DNA of 64,000 nucleotides from Sunxiuqinia sp963678245 (GCA_965140765.1 OZ223307.1:248001-312000); one strand, 5' to 3'; shown: positions 44,843-55,838, counted from the stretch's first letter. The notes: a model not told the origin generated them from the sequence alone. Translations and numbers: made by a program.

Positions 44843-46081
44843 TTATTGTATGATAAACCAAACACTTGGATTTTCGACACTCGTAAGCCTATATCCGGTA
44901 GGGTTTTCAGCATCATCTAATGCAACTTGGTAAGGCGCATTATCGACAATTAGATTCAACAAAGGATTAACATGTGGTACTGCTTGCCAATTTTGTCCTC
45001 CGCCAATCTTACCAACATTAAGGTAATCTTCATGTCCGCTAACTCCTGTAAAAGACAGATAATACTGAATGTAGTACGGGCCTAAGCCCATAACAAACCC
45101 GAGATCGTCCCCTTCAAATGGTTCTCCCAAATAAATGACTTTACTCAGCGGGTACTGCGGGTGGGCCACCTTATTCGCTTCATCTACCTGAGTGAATACT
45201 TCCATAAAAGCCTCGGAGCGATTCGTCTTATTATCAGTATCAATAACCCAGTAGGTCCCGATAAATTGGATCGGAGAGTAAATAATACTAAGCTTCACAT
45301 CGCCTTCAGTTGAAATTAACTGACCGTTTTCCTTATCCAAAATAAAATCCTGAACCATTTGCCCCATAATTTCTACCTTCTCATAAAATGAAATCCCTGT
45401 ATCGGTAACAATATATGGAACAACGATTGATGTATCATTACCGTTGTCGGTGTACTGAAAAGTAAAATTACGATTCATTTCTGCTACCGACACGTTTTCT
45501 CCATTTATCGTAGCGTCAAAAGATCCCCCTCCAAGAATAGCAGAAACCTCTTTAACTTTAGTGATATAATTATCAGCAGATTCCGTCATTTTTGTAAGGC
45601 GCATTTTATTCCCGGTTTTTGTTCCCTGCAGTGTTATCACATCATCTTCGGACGACATCAGCAGAAACTCATAATCCCCCCCCTTGGCATTGTATTCGGC
45701 ACCCGAAGGCGTTGCAAAATAATGCATGAACGGATTATAGGTATTAAAGGTCAATACAGGGCCACCATAGGAAATAACATCGTAAAATGATACGGCAGGA
45801 CTGGTAACGTCATCCATTCCTTCATACCAAACTGCCACGCTATCGTTATCGTTAAATTTAACAACATAGCTGTAACCGCCATATTGCTTTTCTTTATCCG
45901 GGAAATATTGAAATAACCATCCCTCATCAGAGTTCTTGAGAACCTCCTGATACTGCTCAACTGCAGCTGTTTTTCGTTGTGATGCTGTCTCATCAAAAAG
46001 CATCTCTGTTTCATGATCACACGAAGTGGTTAAAATGCTTAGTGCACAAGAAAACAGTATGATATAAATAATATTCTTCAT
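44843..46081 (-). CDS. DUF4302 domain lipoprotein
   Basis: 412 residues. The signal ends in lipobox ILTTSC; the early segment VEQYQEVLKNSDEGWLFQYFPD is typical of DUF4302. It is an envelope protein, possibly surface exposed. It follows the HExxH lipoprotein after five bases and closes the operon. The substrate role is inferred from its SusC/D partners. Confidence 0.8.
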   Translation of the reverse strand: MKNIIYIILFSCALSILTTSCDHETEMLFDETASQRKTAAVEQYQEVLKNSDEGWLFQYFPDKEKQYGGYSYVVKFNDNDSVAVWYEGMDDVTSPAVSFYDVISYGGPVLTFNTYNPFMHYFATPSGAEYNAKGGDYEFLLMSSEDDVITLQGTKTGNKMRLTKMTESADNYITKVKEVSAILGGGSFDATINGENVSVAEMNRNFTFQYTDNGNDTSIVVPYIVTDTGISFYEKVEIMGQMVQDFILDKENGQLISTEGDVKLSIIYSPIQFIGTYWVIDTDNKTNRSEAFMEVFTQVDEANKVAHPQYPLSKVIYLGEPFEGDDLGFVMGLGPYYIQYYLSFTGVSGHEDYLNVGKIGGGQNWQAVPHVNPLLNLIVDNAPYQVALDDAENPTGYRLTSVENPSVWFIIQ

Positions 46082-46086
46082 AGTTG

Positions 46087-46980
46087 CTATTCTATTGTTA
46101 TTTTATCAAAGTCTTGTTCTCCTAACTTACTTGCACGCATTTGAAAAGAGGCACGCAATTCGTCGATATCAATATCCCACACTTGTTTTAGGTAGGGTTT
46201 CACAATGGCCATTTTCTCAACAATAATAGCACTTCCGTTTTCACCGGCTGCATCCATTTTTGCCGCCCAGCTCTCTTCCGAGTTGGTGATATAGTGAGCA
46301 ATCAGCTCTACAAAATCTTCATCGGTTTCTTTACTGGAATAGTCACTAATAAAACCGGCCTTCAATGAAGCTCCGGAATCCCATGCATCATCCCAGGAAC
46401 CACCAACGTAGTCGGTTGCTGATATTTTGTCAAAATCGGTCGAATAGTCCTTGGTTTGATGCAAAATATGCGAGAATTCGTGAAAAATAGTTCTGAAATA
46501 ATACTCATTCAATGCAGCGATATCTGTTACATTCAGATTATTGATGTTGTAAAGGGTAATCTTTAATCCTCCTTCGGCAGTTCCTAACACCATTGTTCCA
46601 TTATTATTATAGGCCGGAGAGCCAACCATCATAATCATTTTAGGAAAATATTTTTCCAGGAATCCATCTGGAGCAACCTCTTCATAGGCATCTAAACATA
46701 AATACTTAACCAAATTGGCCATTTTTATTGAATTTTCATAAAGTGCTGGCACCAGTTGGTAGTCCATGTCAGACTCGACATCTTCCATTTTATACATGAC
46801 ACGAATATTATAGGGTTTCCTATAAATTTCGTCCAAATACTTATCAAAAGCATTTTGGGTTTTGCTTTCTACTGTAATTACGCTAACATCGGGGTTGGGG
46901 GCATTCTCTTCGGTGCATGCCCCAACAGCAACCACGATTATAACAATCATCAGCCAGTAGATTATTCTGTTTTTGTTCAT
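46087..46980 (-). CDS. Substrate-import-associated zinc metallohydrolase lipoprotein
   Basis: 297 residues with lipobox VGAC and zincin motif FHEFSHILHQ (HExxH at 167-171), followed by SATDYVGGSWDDAWD, matching the family of HExxH lipoproteins coupled to SusC/SusD. It may cleave a peptide or protein before uptake. Activity is inferred from the intact zinc ligands. Confidence 0.85.
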   Translation of the reverse strand: MNKNRIIYWLMIVIIVVAVGACTEENAPNPDVSVITVESKTQNAFDKYLDEIYRKPYNIRVMYKMEDVESDMDYQLVPALYENSIKMANLVKYLCLDAYEEVAPDGFLEKYFPKMIMMVGSPAYNNNGTMVLGTAEGGLKITLYNINNLNVTDIAALNEYYFRTIFHEFSHILHQTKDYSTDFDKISATDYVGGSWDDAWDSGASLKAGFISDYSSKETDEDFVELIAHYITNSEESWAAKMDAAGENGSAIIVEKMAIVKPYLKQVWDIDIDELRASFQMRASKLGEQDFDKITIE

Positions 46981-47004
46981 GATTTTTCTTTTTACAGTTA
47001 ATTA

Positions 47005-48561
47005 TTAACGAGGATTTTCCTCTACTCCTGCTGAGATAGCATCTTGAGGAAGCTGCAATGCCCTGCGTGGATCATCTTTTTCCAACACATCTAAAATTTT
47101 AACAGTTCCATTCGATTGAATTTGATAGCGTGGCACTTCAATTCCATAGCGCTTAATATCGAACCAGCGCAAGCCTTCATGCAAAGTAAGAATTCGGCGG
47201 CACTGCAATACATAGTGAATTAAATTCTCCTGCATACCTTCGGCTACCGCAAAGTCCGGGCTAAGTATCTTTTTCTGAGTTGGTGTATCTTCAGAAGAAT
47301 ACTCAAGCGAATTGTAGAAACTGTTGATATCATCAAGCGTTGTTTCCGCGCCTGGAATATAAAAGGCACGAGTCCAGGCATTCAAATCGGCCAACGCTTC
47401 ATCATTTCTATTCAACATGATCTCGGCTTCAGCCCTTACCAAGAGGGTTTCATCTGTCGTAAATGGAATCATAACTGTTTTTGTGTAACCGACGTTTGCA
47501 ACAGGATCTGTATATTCGAACAAGTATGGAATTTTATAAAACAAGGTTTTATCCAAGTTGTTTCCTGCGTATACAAATGGCCGAAAATTAAAATACCCAA
47601 GAAGAACACCGCCTGGAGCCCAAGGCATTGGAGCATTAAGCGTTTGCTCTCCAGCAATTTTCTCAGTGTGATTAAATCTGGAACCAACATAAAACGCCCC
47701 AAAGTAAAGCCCCAGACTAGATCCGGTTGGCACAGCCAACAAATCAGCAGGATCGTTTATGTAGGCATTGGTTACAGCCTCGCGGGATCTAGGAAGTTCG
47801 CCCATGGCCGTCCAGTCGCGCAATCGTGATGATGGATTCGTTGTTAGCACCTCGGTAGCATAACTAATTGCCTTTTCCCAATTCTCATAAAACAAGTTAA
47901 AACGGGCAGCAAATGCATAAGCAGCCTTTTGGTTAAAGTGGTACGCAGCTACTTCGTACATATCGTCGCTAATTAAAGGTAGTGCAGCTTCAATGTCTGC
48001 ATTTATTTTCTCGTACACTTCTTTAACTGTACCTCGCTCATACTTCGGGTTCAACGTGTTCTCAGGTGCTTCCATATACGGAATCCCCAAATCAGTATCA
48101 CTCGTTGTAGAATTATAATGCTTGCAAAAAACATTAACTAAAATAAAGTGTGAATAGGCACGTGTTATCAGTGCTTCGCCTTTTTCAGGTAGTAGATTTT
48201 CTTCACCGATTTCTTCAATGGCAGCCAGTGCCTGATTGGAGTTAGCAATAGCAAGATAAGCTCCTTCCCAAATATTTTTCAAATCATCATTGTCGACTTC
48301 CGTAACCTCCTCCCAATTTGCCATTTGCTCGAATAAACGAGTTGTATTCGGATTCGACTCACCGGTATCTTCAATATTGTCGGATGAGAGTTCGCAAGCC
48401 AAGGCATAGTTTCCATCAGAATATGCAGAAACAAGAAGTTTCCTGATCTTAACCTGACTATCGACTTCTGCTCTGTTATCCGGAGTTTCATCAAGAAAAT
48501 CATCACATGAGAAGACCAGTAAGGCCATCATGATGAAATATAGTATCTTCATTCTTTTCAT
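47005..48561 (-). CDS. RagB/SusD-family substrate-binding lipoprotein
   Basis: 518 residues. Signal with lipobox FSC, then DDFLDETPDNRAE, a SusD-type N-terminus. TPR-like helices include ALITRAYSHFILVNVFCKHYN, and the C-terminus HEGLRWFDIKRYGIE is the SusD signature. It caps the SusC channel outside the cell. Thirteen bases separate it from susC. Confidence 0.92.
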   Translation of the reverse strand: MKRMKILYFIMMALLVFSCDDFLDETPDNRAEVDSQVKIRKLLVSAYSDGNYALACELSSDNIEDTGESNPNTTRLFEQMANWEEVTEVDNDDLKNIWEGAYLAIANSNQALAAIEEIGEENLLPEKGEALITRAYSHFILVNVFCKHYNSTTSDTDLGIPYMEAPENTLNPKYERGTVKEVYEKINADIEAALPLISDDMYEVAAYHFNQKAAYAFAARFNLFYENWEKAISYATEVLTTNPSSRLRDWTAMGELPRSREAVTNAYINDPADLLAVPTGSSLGLYFGAFYVGSRFNHTEKIAGEQTLNAPMPWAPGGVLLGYFNFRPFVYAGNNLDKTLFYKIPYLFEYTDPVANVGYTKTVMIPFTTDETLLVRAEAEIMLNRNDEALADLNAWTRAFYIPGAETTLDDINSFYNSLEYSSEDTPTQKKILSPDFAVAEGMQENLIHYVLQCRRILTLHEGLRWFDIKRYGIEVPRYQIQSNGTVKILDVLEKDDPRRALQLPQDAISAGVEENPR

Positions 48562-48574
48562 ATCTTAATCTTTT

Positions 48575-51500
48575 TTATATACCAAGCTTTAAAGTAAACG
48601 TAAACTGCTTAGGAACCGGAGCTGCAACTCCTCCTGTATTAAAAAACTCAGGATCCTGTCCATTCAATTTATCATCAGAATAAATCAAAAATAGGTTTGT
48701 TGCCTGAACTTTAAGAGATAAATTATTCACCCCAAGCGCCTTTGTTACTTGTTTATTAAAATCATAGGATAAAGAAATATCCTTCATTCGAATAAAATCG
48801 CCACTTGCAATTCTTGCAGTAGAATAATTGTAGGCATTATACGCGGTTGCCAGATCAGATCTCCCAATATTGTCCTCTTGTCTTATTGTAGCAATAACAG
48901 GGACATCGGTAAAGGCTTCGTCACCCGGATTTACCCAACGATTTTTAAACTCGCGGGGTAAGGCGGTCATGTCAGAATAAGAACTATCGAATACAGGCTC
49001 GAGACGAACCACATTGCCAAACGAATAGGTCATGAAAACGTTGAGCCGAAACCCTTTATACGAGAATGTATTGTTTAAACTACCAATATCTGTTGGGTCA
49101 GCCGAACCTGAATACTCTAAGAAATCAAGGTTTTCACGTTCCTGGAAATAAACATCGAACACTGTTGTTTCATTTTTGTCGTTTAAAAATGTTGGCAAAC
49201 CTTCACTGTTCAAACCCTCAAATGGAATTGAAAAGATGGAACGTACGGGATAGCCTTCGCGAGCAAAACCAGTTCCCGTTACCAAATCAATTACCTGTGA
49301 TCTTGTCTCCAAATCGGTCACTTCATTCTTTACTTTTGAATAGACGAAGGTGGTAACCCATGAGAAATTATTCGTTGTAATATTGGTAGACGACAATGAA
49401 AATTCGTAACCATCAGATTTCATGGATGCCACGTTACCAAATTTAGAAACCTCTCCTCCTAAACCCTGCGTGTTAACAATGCCAATCAGGTCAAAGTTGT
49501 TCCGTCGATACACGTCGAAGGTGGTATTAAGTCTGTTGTTAAGAAAACCGATTTCAGCTCCAAAGTTAAATTCATGTTTTTTCTCGTAGGTCAGTTCGCT
49601 ATTTTCAAGGGATTTGATGTAAAGCGCACTTTCTTTTACTCCTGCAGTCGGGCGCCACGGAGTTTTACTTCGAATATCAACTAACGAGTTTGTCACATTG
49701 TACGGGCCTCTATCGGCCGTTAAACTATAAGATGCTTTTAGCGTAAAATGTGAAATTGCAGACTCTAAGTCTTCAAAAAAGCCTTCTTCATGTGCGTTCC
49801 ATGCTCCTGAAATATTCCAGGTAGGAAGCCAACGAGCACTTTGAGAACGACCTAATTTGTTAGACCCCTCGTAACGCAATGTACCATTTAAAGTATACTT
49901 CGCTTTATACGAATAGGTCGCATTACCAAAAAAGGCAACATTCCGGTAGCGGGTATTCTCAAGACTATAATATAAATTATTCTCCTCTATTCCCTTTTTA
50001 AATAACTCATAAGTGTAGAATGGTATTTCCCCCATGGAGTACTGCATTCCCCATCCGGTATTGCTTGTTTTCTTCCGGTCGGCTGAGTTAATCTCCATTC
50101 CCCCATAAAAGTTCACAATGTGGGCTTCGTTGAAAACATCTTTATACGACGCCGTTGTCCTTAAGTCATATCCGAGCATGGAATAATTTGTCCGTGTATA
50201 AATACCCCCTTGAGGCAATACACTAACTGGTAAAGCATAAGGATCGTCAGGATCAGTATACAAAAATGGATTGTCATCTCGAATGGTTACATTGCCCATT
50301 GCCCGGTAGGCTTGAGCCTGGTTTGAGAACTCAGTGACATTATGCTCTTGCGAAGTCGCTTGATATTTCAATGCCCCCAAAGCACTTAACTCTAATTTAG
50401 AGAGTACTTTCCATTTCAGTTCCGATTGAAATTTAACATTAACCACATTCAAATCAATATTGTTTTCACTCAATTCCTCTTTGATATTGAATGGGGCATA
50501 ATTACGTATGTAATAATTATCCGGATCTAAAGCTCTTGAAGAGTTCAATGCGAAAGAATAGGGGTTAATATCAAAATCACGTTTAACCTTTCCGGTTACC
50601 ACATCTACATCCTGAGCCAAAGTTCCGGGAGCTTTCTGCTTCCGGTATGAGGCACTGCTAATTGTATTTAACGACAGATTATCACGAATCTTGTAATTCG
50701 TATTAAAATTCGCCGTATAACGATTCACTTTACTGTCAAGCGTCCAGCCCGGATCAACCAAAGCACTGATTGACGCGTAATAGCTTGATTTTTCAGTACC
50801 CGAAGACATACTTACAGAATGATTCTGCATGATATTGGTATTGAATAGCTCATCAAACCAGTCAGTATTTCGGTATTCGGCCTGACGTAAAAATCCGGCC
50901 ATTGCCTCAGACGTATTGGGGAGTACAAATTTACCAGATCCATCAATCTGATTCAGTTGACTATACATACGTCCATACACGCCACTTTCACGGGCATTCG
51001 CAATGTCGGCATAATTCAACCATCCTCCTTCGCGCATTTCTTCATAAACCGACATTTGTTCCTGTGAGTTCATGATATTAAAATCGCGGTAAGATGGAGT
51101 TAGTCGGTACGTATACTCACCGGTATAACTAATTCTACTTACACCGGCTTTTCCTCTTTTAGTAGTAATTACAATCACACCAGCCATGGCCCGTGCACCA
51201 TAGATTGATGTTGCCGAACCGTCTTTTAAAATCTCAAAACTTGCAATGTCATCAGCATTTAAGCCTGCAATAGCCGAGCTAATCATTGTTATTGCATCTC
51301 CTGATGAAAGATCATCAGAGCTTATCTCAACCACATCTTCCATTATTACGCCATCAACAACCCAAAGCGGTTTCGAACTTCCATAAATTGAAGTTGCTCC
51401 TCTAACTCGAATTTTAGGAGCAGTACCAAAAGTACCTGAAACATTTTGTACTGATACCCCAGCTGCACGTCCTTCCAAACCACGGCTAACATCTGCAATA

Positions 51501-52234
51501 CCAGCAAGCTTAACATCTTCCGCGTCTAATCGCTGGCTTGCCCCTGTAAACAATCGTTTATCAGTTGTTACCATACCAGTAACAACAACTTCATTTAAAC
51601 TCTCTGAAAACGACTCTAAGGTCACATCCAACTGAGACTTACCGTCGACTTTAACTTCCTTTGGTTTCATACCGATAAACGAAAAAACAAGTGTTTGATT
51701 TGCTTTGTCGGGAATTTTTAACTGGTAACGACCATCGAAGTCGGTTGCTGCTCCAATTGTTGTTCCTTTAACAATTACAGAAACACCGGGCATTGGAGCT
51801 CCGGCTTCGTCGGTAACAACACCACTAACCTCTCCAACTTTCTGAGGTTGAACATTCGGTGTGCTCAGCTGCTCTAAGTCCGGATTCGATTTGATGACGA
51901 CCACTTCATCCTTTATCTCATAGGAGAGTCCGGAACCAGACAGGCATTCATCCAATATGTTCTCTACAGTCTTAGGACTAGAGCTAAGCTTAACCTCCTC
52001 TAGCTTTTCAACTTCATCAACATTAAAAAGAAAGGTGTAATCGGTTTTCTTTTTAAGTTCGTTTAAAACATCGACCAAAGAGCATTTGTTCATTTTTAGC
52101 TCGATGAGTCTCTCACTTGACCTTGCTGAGACCTGCAAACAGGTAAAGCTTACGATCAAGACTAGAAGCGCAAGTTTTCTTATACGAAGGCATTTTGCCC
52201 ATTGTAAAGAAAAGTCTTCACATTTTTTCTTCAT
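48575..52234 (-). CDS. SusC/RagA TonB-linked outer-membrane protein with STN domain
   Basis: 1219 residues. Signal, then an STN signalling domain (about 45-115, LIELKMNKCSLVDVLNEL), a carboxypeptidase-regulatory-like Ig domain (GEVSGVVTDEAGAPMPGVSV), plug (AGVSVQNVSGTFGTAPKIR, then SIYGARAMAGVIVITTKRG) and full beta-barrel. The STN domain contacts FecR, so substrate binding should relay to the ECF sigma factor upstream. Confidence 0.93.
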   Translation of the reverse strand: MKKKCEDFSLQWAKCLRIRKLALLVLIVSFTCLQVSARSSERLIELKMNKCSLVDVLNELKKKTDYTFLFNVDEVEKLEEVKLSSSPKTVENILDECLSGSGLSYEIKDEVVVIKSNPDLEQLSTPNVQPQKVGEVSGVVTDEAGAPMPGVSVIVKGTTIGAATDFDGRYQLKIPDKANQTLVFSFIGMKPKEVKVDGKSQLDVTLESFSESLNEVVVTGMVTTDKRLFTGASQRLDAEDVKLAGIADVSRGLEGRAAGVSVQNVSGTFGTAPKIRVRGATSIYGSSKPLWVVDGVIMEDVVEISSDDLSSGDAITMISSAIAGLNADDIASFEILKDGSATSIYGARAMAGVIVITTKRGKAGVSRISYTGEYTYRLTPSYRDFNIMNSQEQMSVYEEMREGGWLNYADIANARESGVYGRMYSQLNQIDGSGKFVLPNTSEAMAGFLRQAEYRNTDWFDELFNTNIMQNHSVSMSSGTEKSSYYASISALVDPGWTLDSKVNRYTANFNTNYKIRDNLSLNTISSASYRKQKAPGTLAQDVDVVTGKVKRDFDINPYSFALNSSRALDPDNYYIRNYAPFNIKEELSENNIDLNVVNVKFQSELKWKVLSKLELSALGALKYQATSQEHNVTEFSNQAQAYRAMGNVTIRDDNPFLYTDPDDPYALPVSVLPQGGIYTRTNYSMLGYDLRTTASYKDVFNEAHIVNFYGGMEINSADRKKTSNTGWGMQYSMGEIPFYTYELFKKGIEENNLYYSLENTRYRNVAFFGNATYSYKAKYTLNGTLRYEGSNKLGRSQSARWLPTWNISGAWNAHEEGFFEDLESAISHFTLKASYSLTADRGPYNVTNSLVDIRSKTPWRPTAGVKESALYIKSLENSELTYEKKHEFNFGAEIGFLNNRLNTTFDVYRRNNFDLIGIVNTQGLGGEVSKFGNVASMKSDGYEFSLSSTNITTNNFSWVTTFVYSKVKNEVTDLETRSQVIDLVTGTGFAREGYPVRSIFSIPFEGLNSEGLPTFLNDKNETTVFDVYFQERENLDFLEYSGSADPTDIGSLNNTFSYKGFRLNVFMTYSFGNVVRLEPVFDSSYSDMTALPREFKNRWVNPGDEAFTDVPVIATIRQEDNIGRSDLATAYNAYNYSTARIASGDFIRMKDISLSYDFNKQVTKALGVNNLSLKVQATNLFLIYSDDKLNGQDPEFFNTGGVAAPVPKQFTFTLKLGI

Positions 52235-52374
52235 ACTTTGAATGTGATTAAGTTAATACCTCATTTTGTGAAGATGCTAAAAGTACCAGAGATTAGAGAA
52301 TTGAAACTTAATAGCGCTAATCTTTGCCTTCAAACATCTCGTATTGCTATTTAATTATGCTTTCTAATGATTGA

Positions 52375-53547
52375 TCATTTACTAACGACTACATCATGAC
52401 CATCCATGCTAAATTTGACATTTTGCGTTGTTGCCAACATATCCAAAACGTCATTCAGATCGTCATATCGTTTAATGTCACCCGTGAATTTAATTGTCTT
52501 ATCAACATCGTCGGAGATCATTATGTTTACGTCATACAATCGTTCAAGCCTCTTCATCAAACTGTCCAAACTTTCATTCTCAAAAACCAATCGTCCACGC
52601 GTCCAGGCTGTAAACATAGCAGCATCTAACTCCTTCCTCTGCACAACTCCCGTTAAGGTGTTCACACATAACTGCTCGTTGGCCATCAGTAGCTCTTTCT
52701 TTTCCCAATGGTCATCATTTACAATAACTTTACCTTCAACAACTGTTGTCACCATTTCATGTTTTTCATCATAAGCATTTATATTGAATGCCGTGCCAAT
52801 TACTTTTACTTCTGCTTCATCAACATCAATAATAAAGGGAACAGCCTTGTTGGGAGCAACCTCGAAAAATCCTTCTCCATTAAGTGATATCTTTCTAATA
52901 TTTCCTTCAAACTGGTTGGGAAACACTAGTTTAGAATTGGAATTCAACCAGACTTTGGTTCCATCCATAAGAGTAAACTTGTATTTCGCGCCCCTGGGAA
53001 CAATGATTGTATCGGACACTGCTGATCGAAAAAACGAAATAAAGCCTTGTTTTTTATTTTGAACCAGATGGCTGATATTATTTTCTAGGTTTGACGGATC
53101 AACGAAGGATTCTTTAGTGACGTCCAATGGATATATTTCGCCATCTCCGGTAACAAGCATGGCTTGTTTGTAATTAGCTACACGATGCTCTGATGTATGA
53201 TTAGAATTTTTATAAGTAGAAATCAGGTACACACTTACCACAAATACTGCGAAAACAGCTGCGACAGATTGTGTATATTTTATAATCGTTCTCCGTCGGC
53301 TTCTTATCCTAATCCCAGCTTTTATATGTTGCCAGCCTTTATCCTTTTTGATGGTTTGTCGGATCTTCTCCTTACGCAAGTAATCTTCGCGAGGCGACTG
53401 AAGTAACCTTCTCAGCAAATCAGAATTTTCCTTTTTTTCAGCTTCCCACTCTGCCAAAAACCGCTCTTCCTCATCTGATAGATCGCCCTTTATTTTCTTT
53501 GCAATTAGATCAGAAATATAGAATTCTAAATTCATTTTGTCATCCAT
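52375..53547 (-). CDS. FecR-family anti-sigma factor
   Basis: About 390 residues. A cytoplasmic anti-sigma N-terminus is followed by a single membrane span (SVAAVFAVFVVSVYLIST), a FecR domain (PRGAKYKFTLMDGTKVWLNS) and C-terminal DUF4974-like part (FENESLDSLMKRLERLYDVN). I prefer the ATG at 53547 (MDDKMNLEF) because the frame from 53613 adds a poorly conserved leader. It pairs with the sigma gene 105 bases upstream. Confidence 0.88.
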   Translation of the reverse strand: MDDKMNLEFYISDLIAKKIKGDLSDEEERFLAEWEAEKKENSDLLRRLLQSPREDYLRKEKIRQTIKKDKGWQHIKAGIRIRSRRRTIIKYTQSVAAVFAVFVVSVYLISTYKNSNHTSEHRVANYKQAMLVTGDGEIYPLDVTKESFVDPSNLENNISHLVQNKKQGFISFFRSAVSDTIIVPRGAKYKFTLMDGTKVWLNSNSKLVFPNQFEGNIRKISLNGEGFFEVAPNKAVPFIIDVDEAEVKVIGTAFNINAYDEKHEMVTTVVEGKVIVNDDHWEKKELLMANEQLCVNTLTGVVQRKELDAAMFTAWTRGRLVFENESLDSLMKRLERLYDVNIMISDDVDKTIKFTGDIKRYDDLNDVLDMLATTQNVKFSMDGHDVVVSK

Positions 53548-53652
53548 TCTCAAATTATCATGTATATAAGTCAAAAACAGGCAACCTTCAAAAGTGGGTG
53601 ACAAAGAATTCAATTATTTTTTATTTGTCTTGCAGACAAACTCCTAATCCAC

Positions 53653-54210
53653 TCATAAACAAAGTAAAATGAGATTTATTTTTTTCAATTTCTCTCGTAG
53701 AATCTTTTTGGCTCTCATCTTCTGAGTTTTTACTGTATTGACTGAAATATTCAAGTCTTCCGCTATTTCATTGTTCTTAATACCATTCAAACTCATTAAA
53801 TAAATCTCCCGAGCTGATTCTGGAAGTTGCTGTACCGCTTCATTAATAATACGGTGTACTTCTTCTTCGATAACATGTTGCGAGAAATACTCCTCACTAT
53901 AGACAAAAGGTGCGACTTCCTGACTAAATTTTTGACGCACCCGAAGATGATCCAAGTAATTGACGCAGGAGTTTCGGACAGCTTTATATAAAAATGCTCG
54001 TATCGCATACTCATTGTCAAAATTATTTTTTCTCAACCAAAATTTGATAAATGCTTCCTGTACAATATCCTCAACTACCGTTTGATCATGAATAAATTTT
54101 TGACCAAATAACACGAATGAGTCATAGTATTCTCCGTAAAGGGCTTCAAATTCCTCATCACTCACAACCTTTGGTCGGTCATTTAATTTCTTAGAAGACA
54201 GCCTATTCAT
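53653..54210 (-). CDS. ECF RNA polymerase sigma factor
   Basis: 185 residues. Region 2 has ALYGEYYDSFVLFGQKFIHD and VEDIVQEAFIKFWLRK; region 4 has LPESAREIYLMSLNGIKNNE and ISVNTVKTQKMRAKKIL. It belongs to the FecI-like group that drives SusC/D operons with FecR. It should activate the downstream receptor operon. Confidence 0.92.
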   Translation of the reverse strand: MNRLSSKKLNDRPKVVSDEEFEALYGEYYDSFVLFGQKFIHDQTVVEDIVQEAFIKFWLRKNNFDNEYAIRAFLYKAVRNSCVNYLDHLRVRQKFSQEVAPFVYSEEYFSQHVIEEEVHRIINEAVQQLPESAREIYLMSLNGIKNNEIAEDLNISVNTVKTQKMRAKKILREKLKKINLILLCL

Positions 54211-54728
54211 TCAGCTTATCATTTATAAGTATTACACTTATGGTATTCTCTAATGTGTACAAAAACAGACACCTCTAGCGATTATTTATCGTAACAATCC
54301 ACAATAGAAGTTGGAAAAACAACAATTCTTTCTGTATGACTAACGGCTGATAGAACTAGTTGGTTTTCGCCCCCACTCAACCCAACTACAAAAAGACATC
54401 AGAATCTGACTATTTAGCAATCTCTTCCAGTTCAGAACACGAACTCAATAATTGAACAGACTTTCTATCCCTGCCAGCTGACAACATGTTAAATTCCCAA
54501 AATTAATATAATATAAATACTTTCTCGGCAAACGAGTGAAAAAGTACAATAACAAAAACTGTGATGTTACAGGTTGTTACCCCTATTAGAAAACAAGAAA
54601 GCCGTGTTGCTGACCAACCTTCTATTACGATCCAAGAACAGAAGTAAAAGCACAAATGATCGAAACAGCCACCAAGATCAAAATTTAATACAGTCTTCTG
54701 GCAAAACTTTACAGGCAACAAACGGCAC
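54211..54728. other. Intergenic, no supported gene
   Basis: A 518-base gap between the sigma factor and the DUF4249 gene. A weak 72-residue frame exists near 54503-54721 but has no recognisable domain. The promoter of the sigma gene should lie at the left side. Confidence 0.45.
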
Positions 54729-55838
54729 TTAGAATGAATGCAGTGAAGAGAAATTGTCTTTTAGAATCATTTGATAAGTAATCAGGTGGATCATCTGTTT
54801 TTGGTATCCCGCAAAAATCCCAGTCCCATTTTGAATGTTGGAATAAACAATAACGGGCGCTGCATTCAAGTTGCCCCGGTTTGAAAGCTGTAGCAAATAA
54901 TCTTTCTGAAACTGATAATACTCTTTACTTAGATCCAGGCACTCCAACCAATATTCTCCCTTATAAAAATTATTCGTGTAGATTTTCACAGGCACTTCCT
55001 TCGAGAATTTCCCTAACAGGGTGTATGTTTCGTAAGTAGTTTGATAAAACAAACCAATATTTGAAATGCAATCAATTAAACTGTAACCACCAGCTTGTCG
55101 CTGAGTTGTTTTCCCTAAAAAGGCTGCTTGACCAATTTTGTCACAATTAGTCGATTGCTCTCCTTTTGTGAGGTAATTTCCCAGTTTAGAGCAAATATCA
55201 CCATAAAAGGTTTGCCCTGACAATGGAGCCAGTTTATCAATAGCCGTTTGGTCAACACCCAACTGTCTCATCCGTAGAAATGAATTCTCATCAAAATGGT
55301 AGGTATTGTATCCTTTCACAGTATCGAATACCATAGCTCGAATCCTAAAACACTGTTCCTGTTGAGATGGTGGGACAACAGTAAAACTAGTGGGATACAT
55401 TTCAGTCCAAATATTGTTTTGCAGAACAACATCTTCGGGAAGTTTTCCTGACTCAATTCCATTTAGTTGTGATTTGGAGGGGATGCTGCTGGTTGCAGTT
55501 ATCGTATCATGCCCTGCCAAATACACGGTCAAATTATAAACAACTTCGGGTTTGGGCTTTTCGTGAGCTAAATACATGCCATTTCCCATGTTTATCAGGA
55601 GTATCTTTGTGCCGTCTTCCCCTCTAATTTGCACCTGAGCGTCATCAATTCCTGTTTGGCTATCTGTTTCGTTAATTGAAAATGTACTATAAACATTTAC
55701 CTTCCAAATAGAATCGGGGTTGAAGAAACAAGTTATGGCAATTTTATTTTCATTAGACTGAAAATTCAGGTCGATATCCTGAACACAGGCTGACAAAGCA
55801 ACAATGAATAACACAAAAAATGAGAATCTTTTTTTCAT
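54729..55838 (-). CDS. DUF4249 domain lipoprotein
   Basis: 369 residues. Lipobox ALSAC, then DIDLNFQSNENKIAITCFFNPD and a run of beta segments typical of DUF4249, which is usually encoded beside a TonB-dependent receptor with a regulatory-like N-terminal domain, as here one base away. It probably sits on the outer membrane with that receptor. The substrate is unknown. Confidence 0.85.
   Translation of the reverse strand: MKKRFSFFVLFIVALSACVQDIDLNFQSNENKIAITCFFNPDSIWKVNVYSTFSINETDSQTGIDDAQVQIRGEDGTKILLINMGNGMYLAHEKPKPEVVYNLTVYLAGHDTITATSSIPSKSQLNGIESGKLPEDVVLQNNIWTEMYPTSFTVVPPSQQEQCFRIRAMVFDTVKGYNTYHFDENSFLRMRQLGVDQTAIDKLAPLSGQTFYGDICSKLGNYLTKGEQSTNCDKIGQAAFLGKTTQRQAGGYSLIDCISNIGLFYQTTYETYTLLGKFSKEVPVKIYTNNFYKGEYWLECLDLSKEYYQFQKDYLLQLSNRGNLNAAPVIVYSNIQNGTGIFAGYQKQMIHLITYQMILKDNFSSLHSF

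Noticed and set aside
54503..54721. Minus-strand frame of 72 residues before DUF4249
   Set aside because: No signal, domain or ribosome site; biased composition suggests chance.
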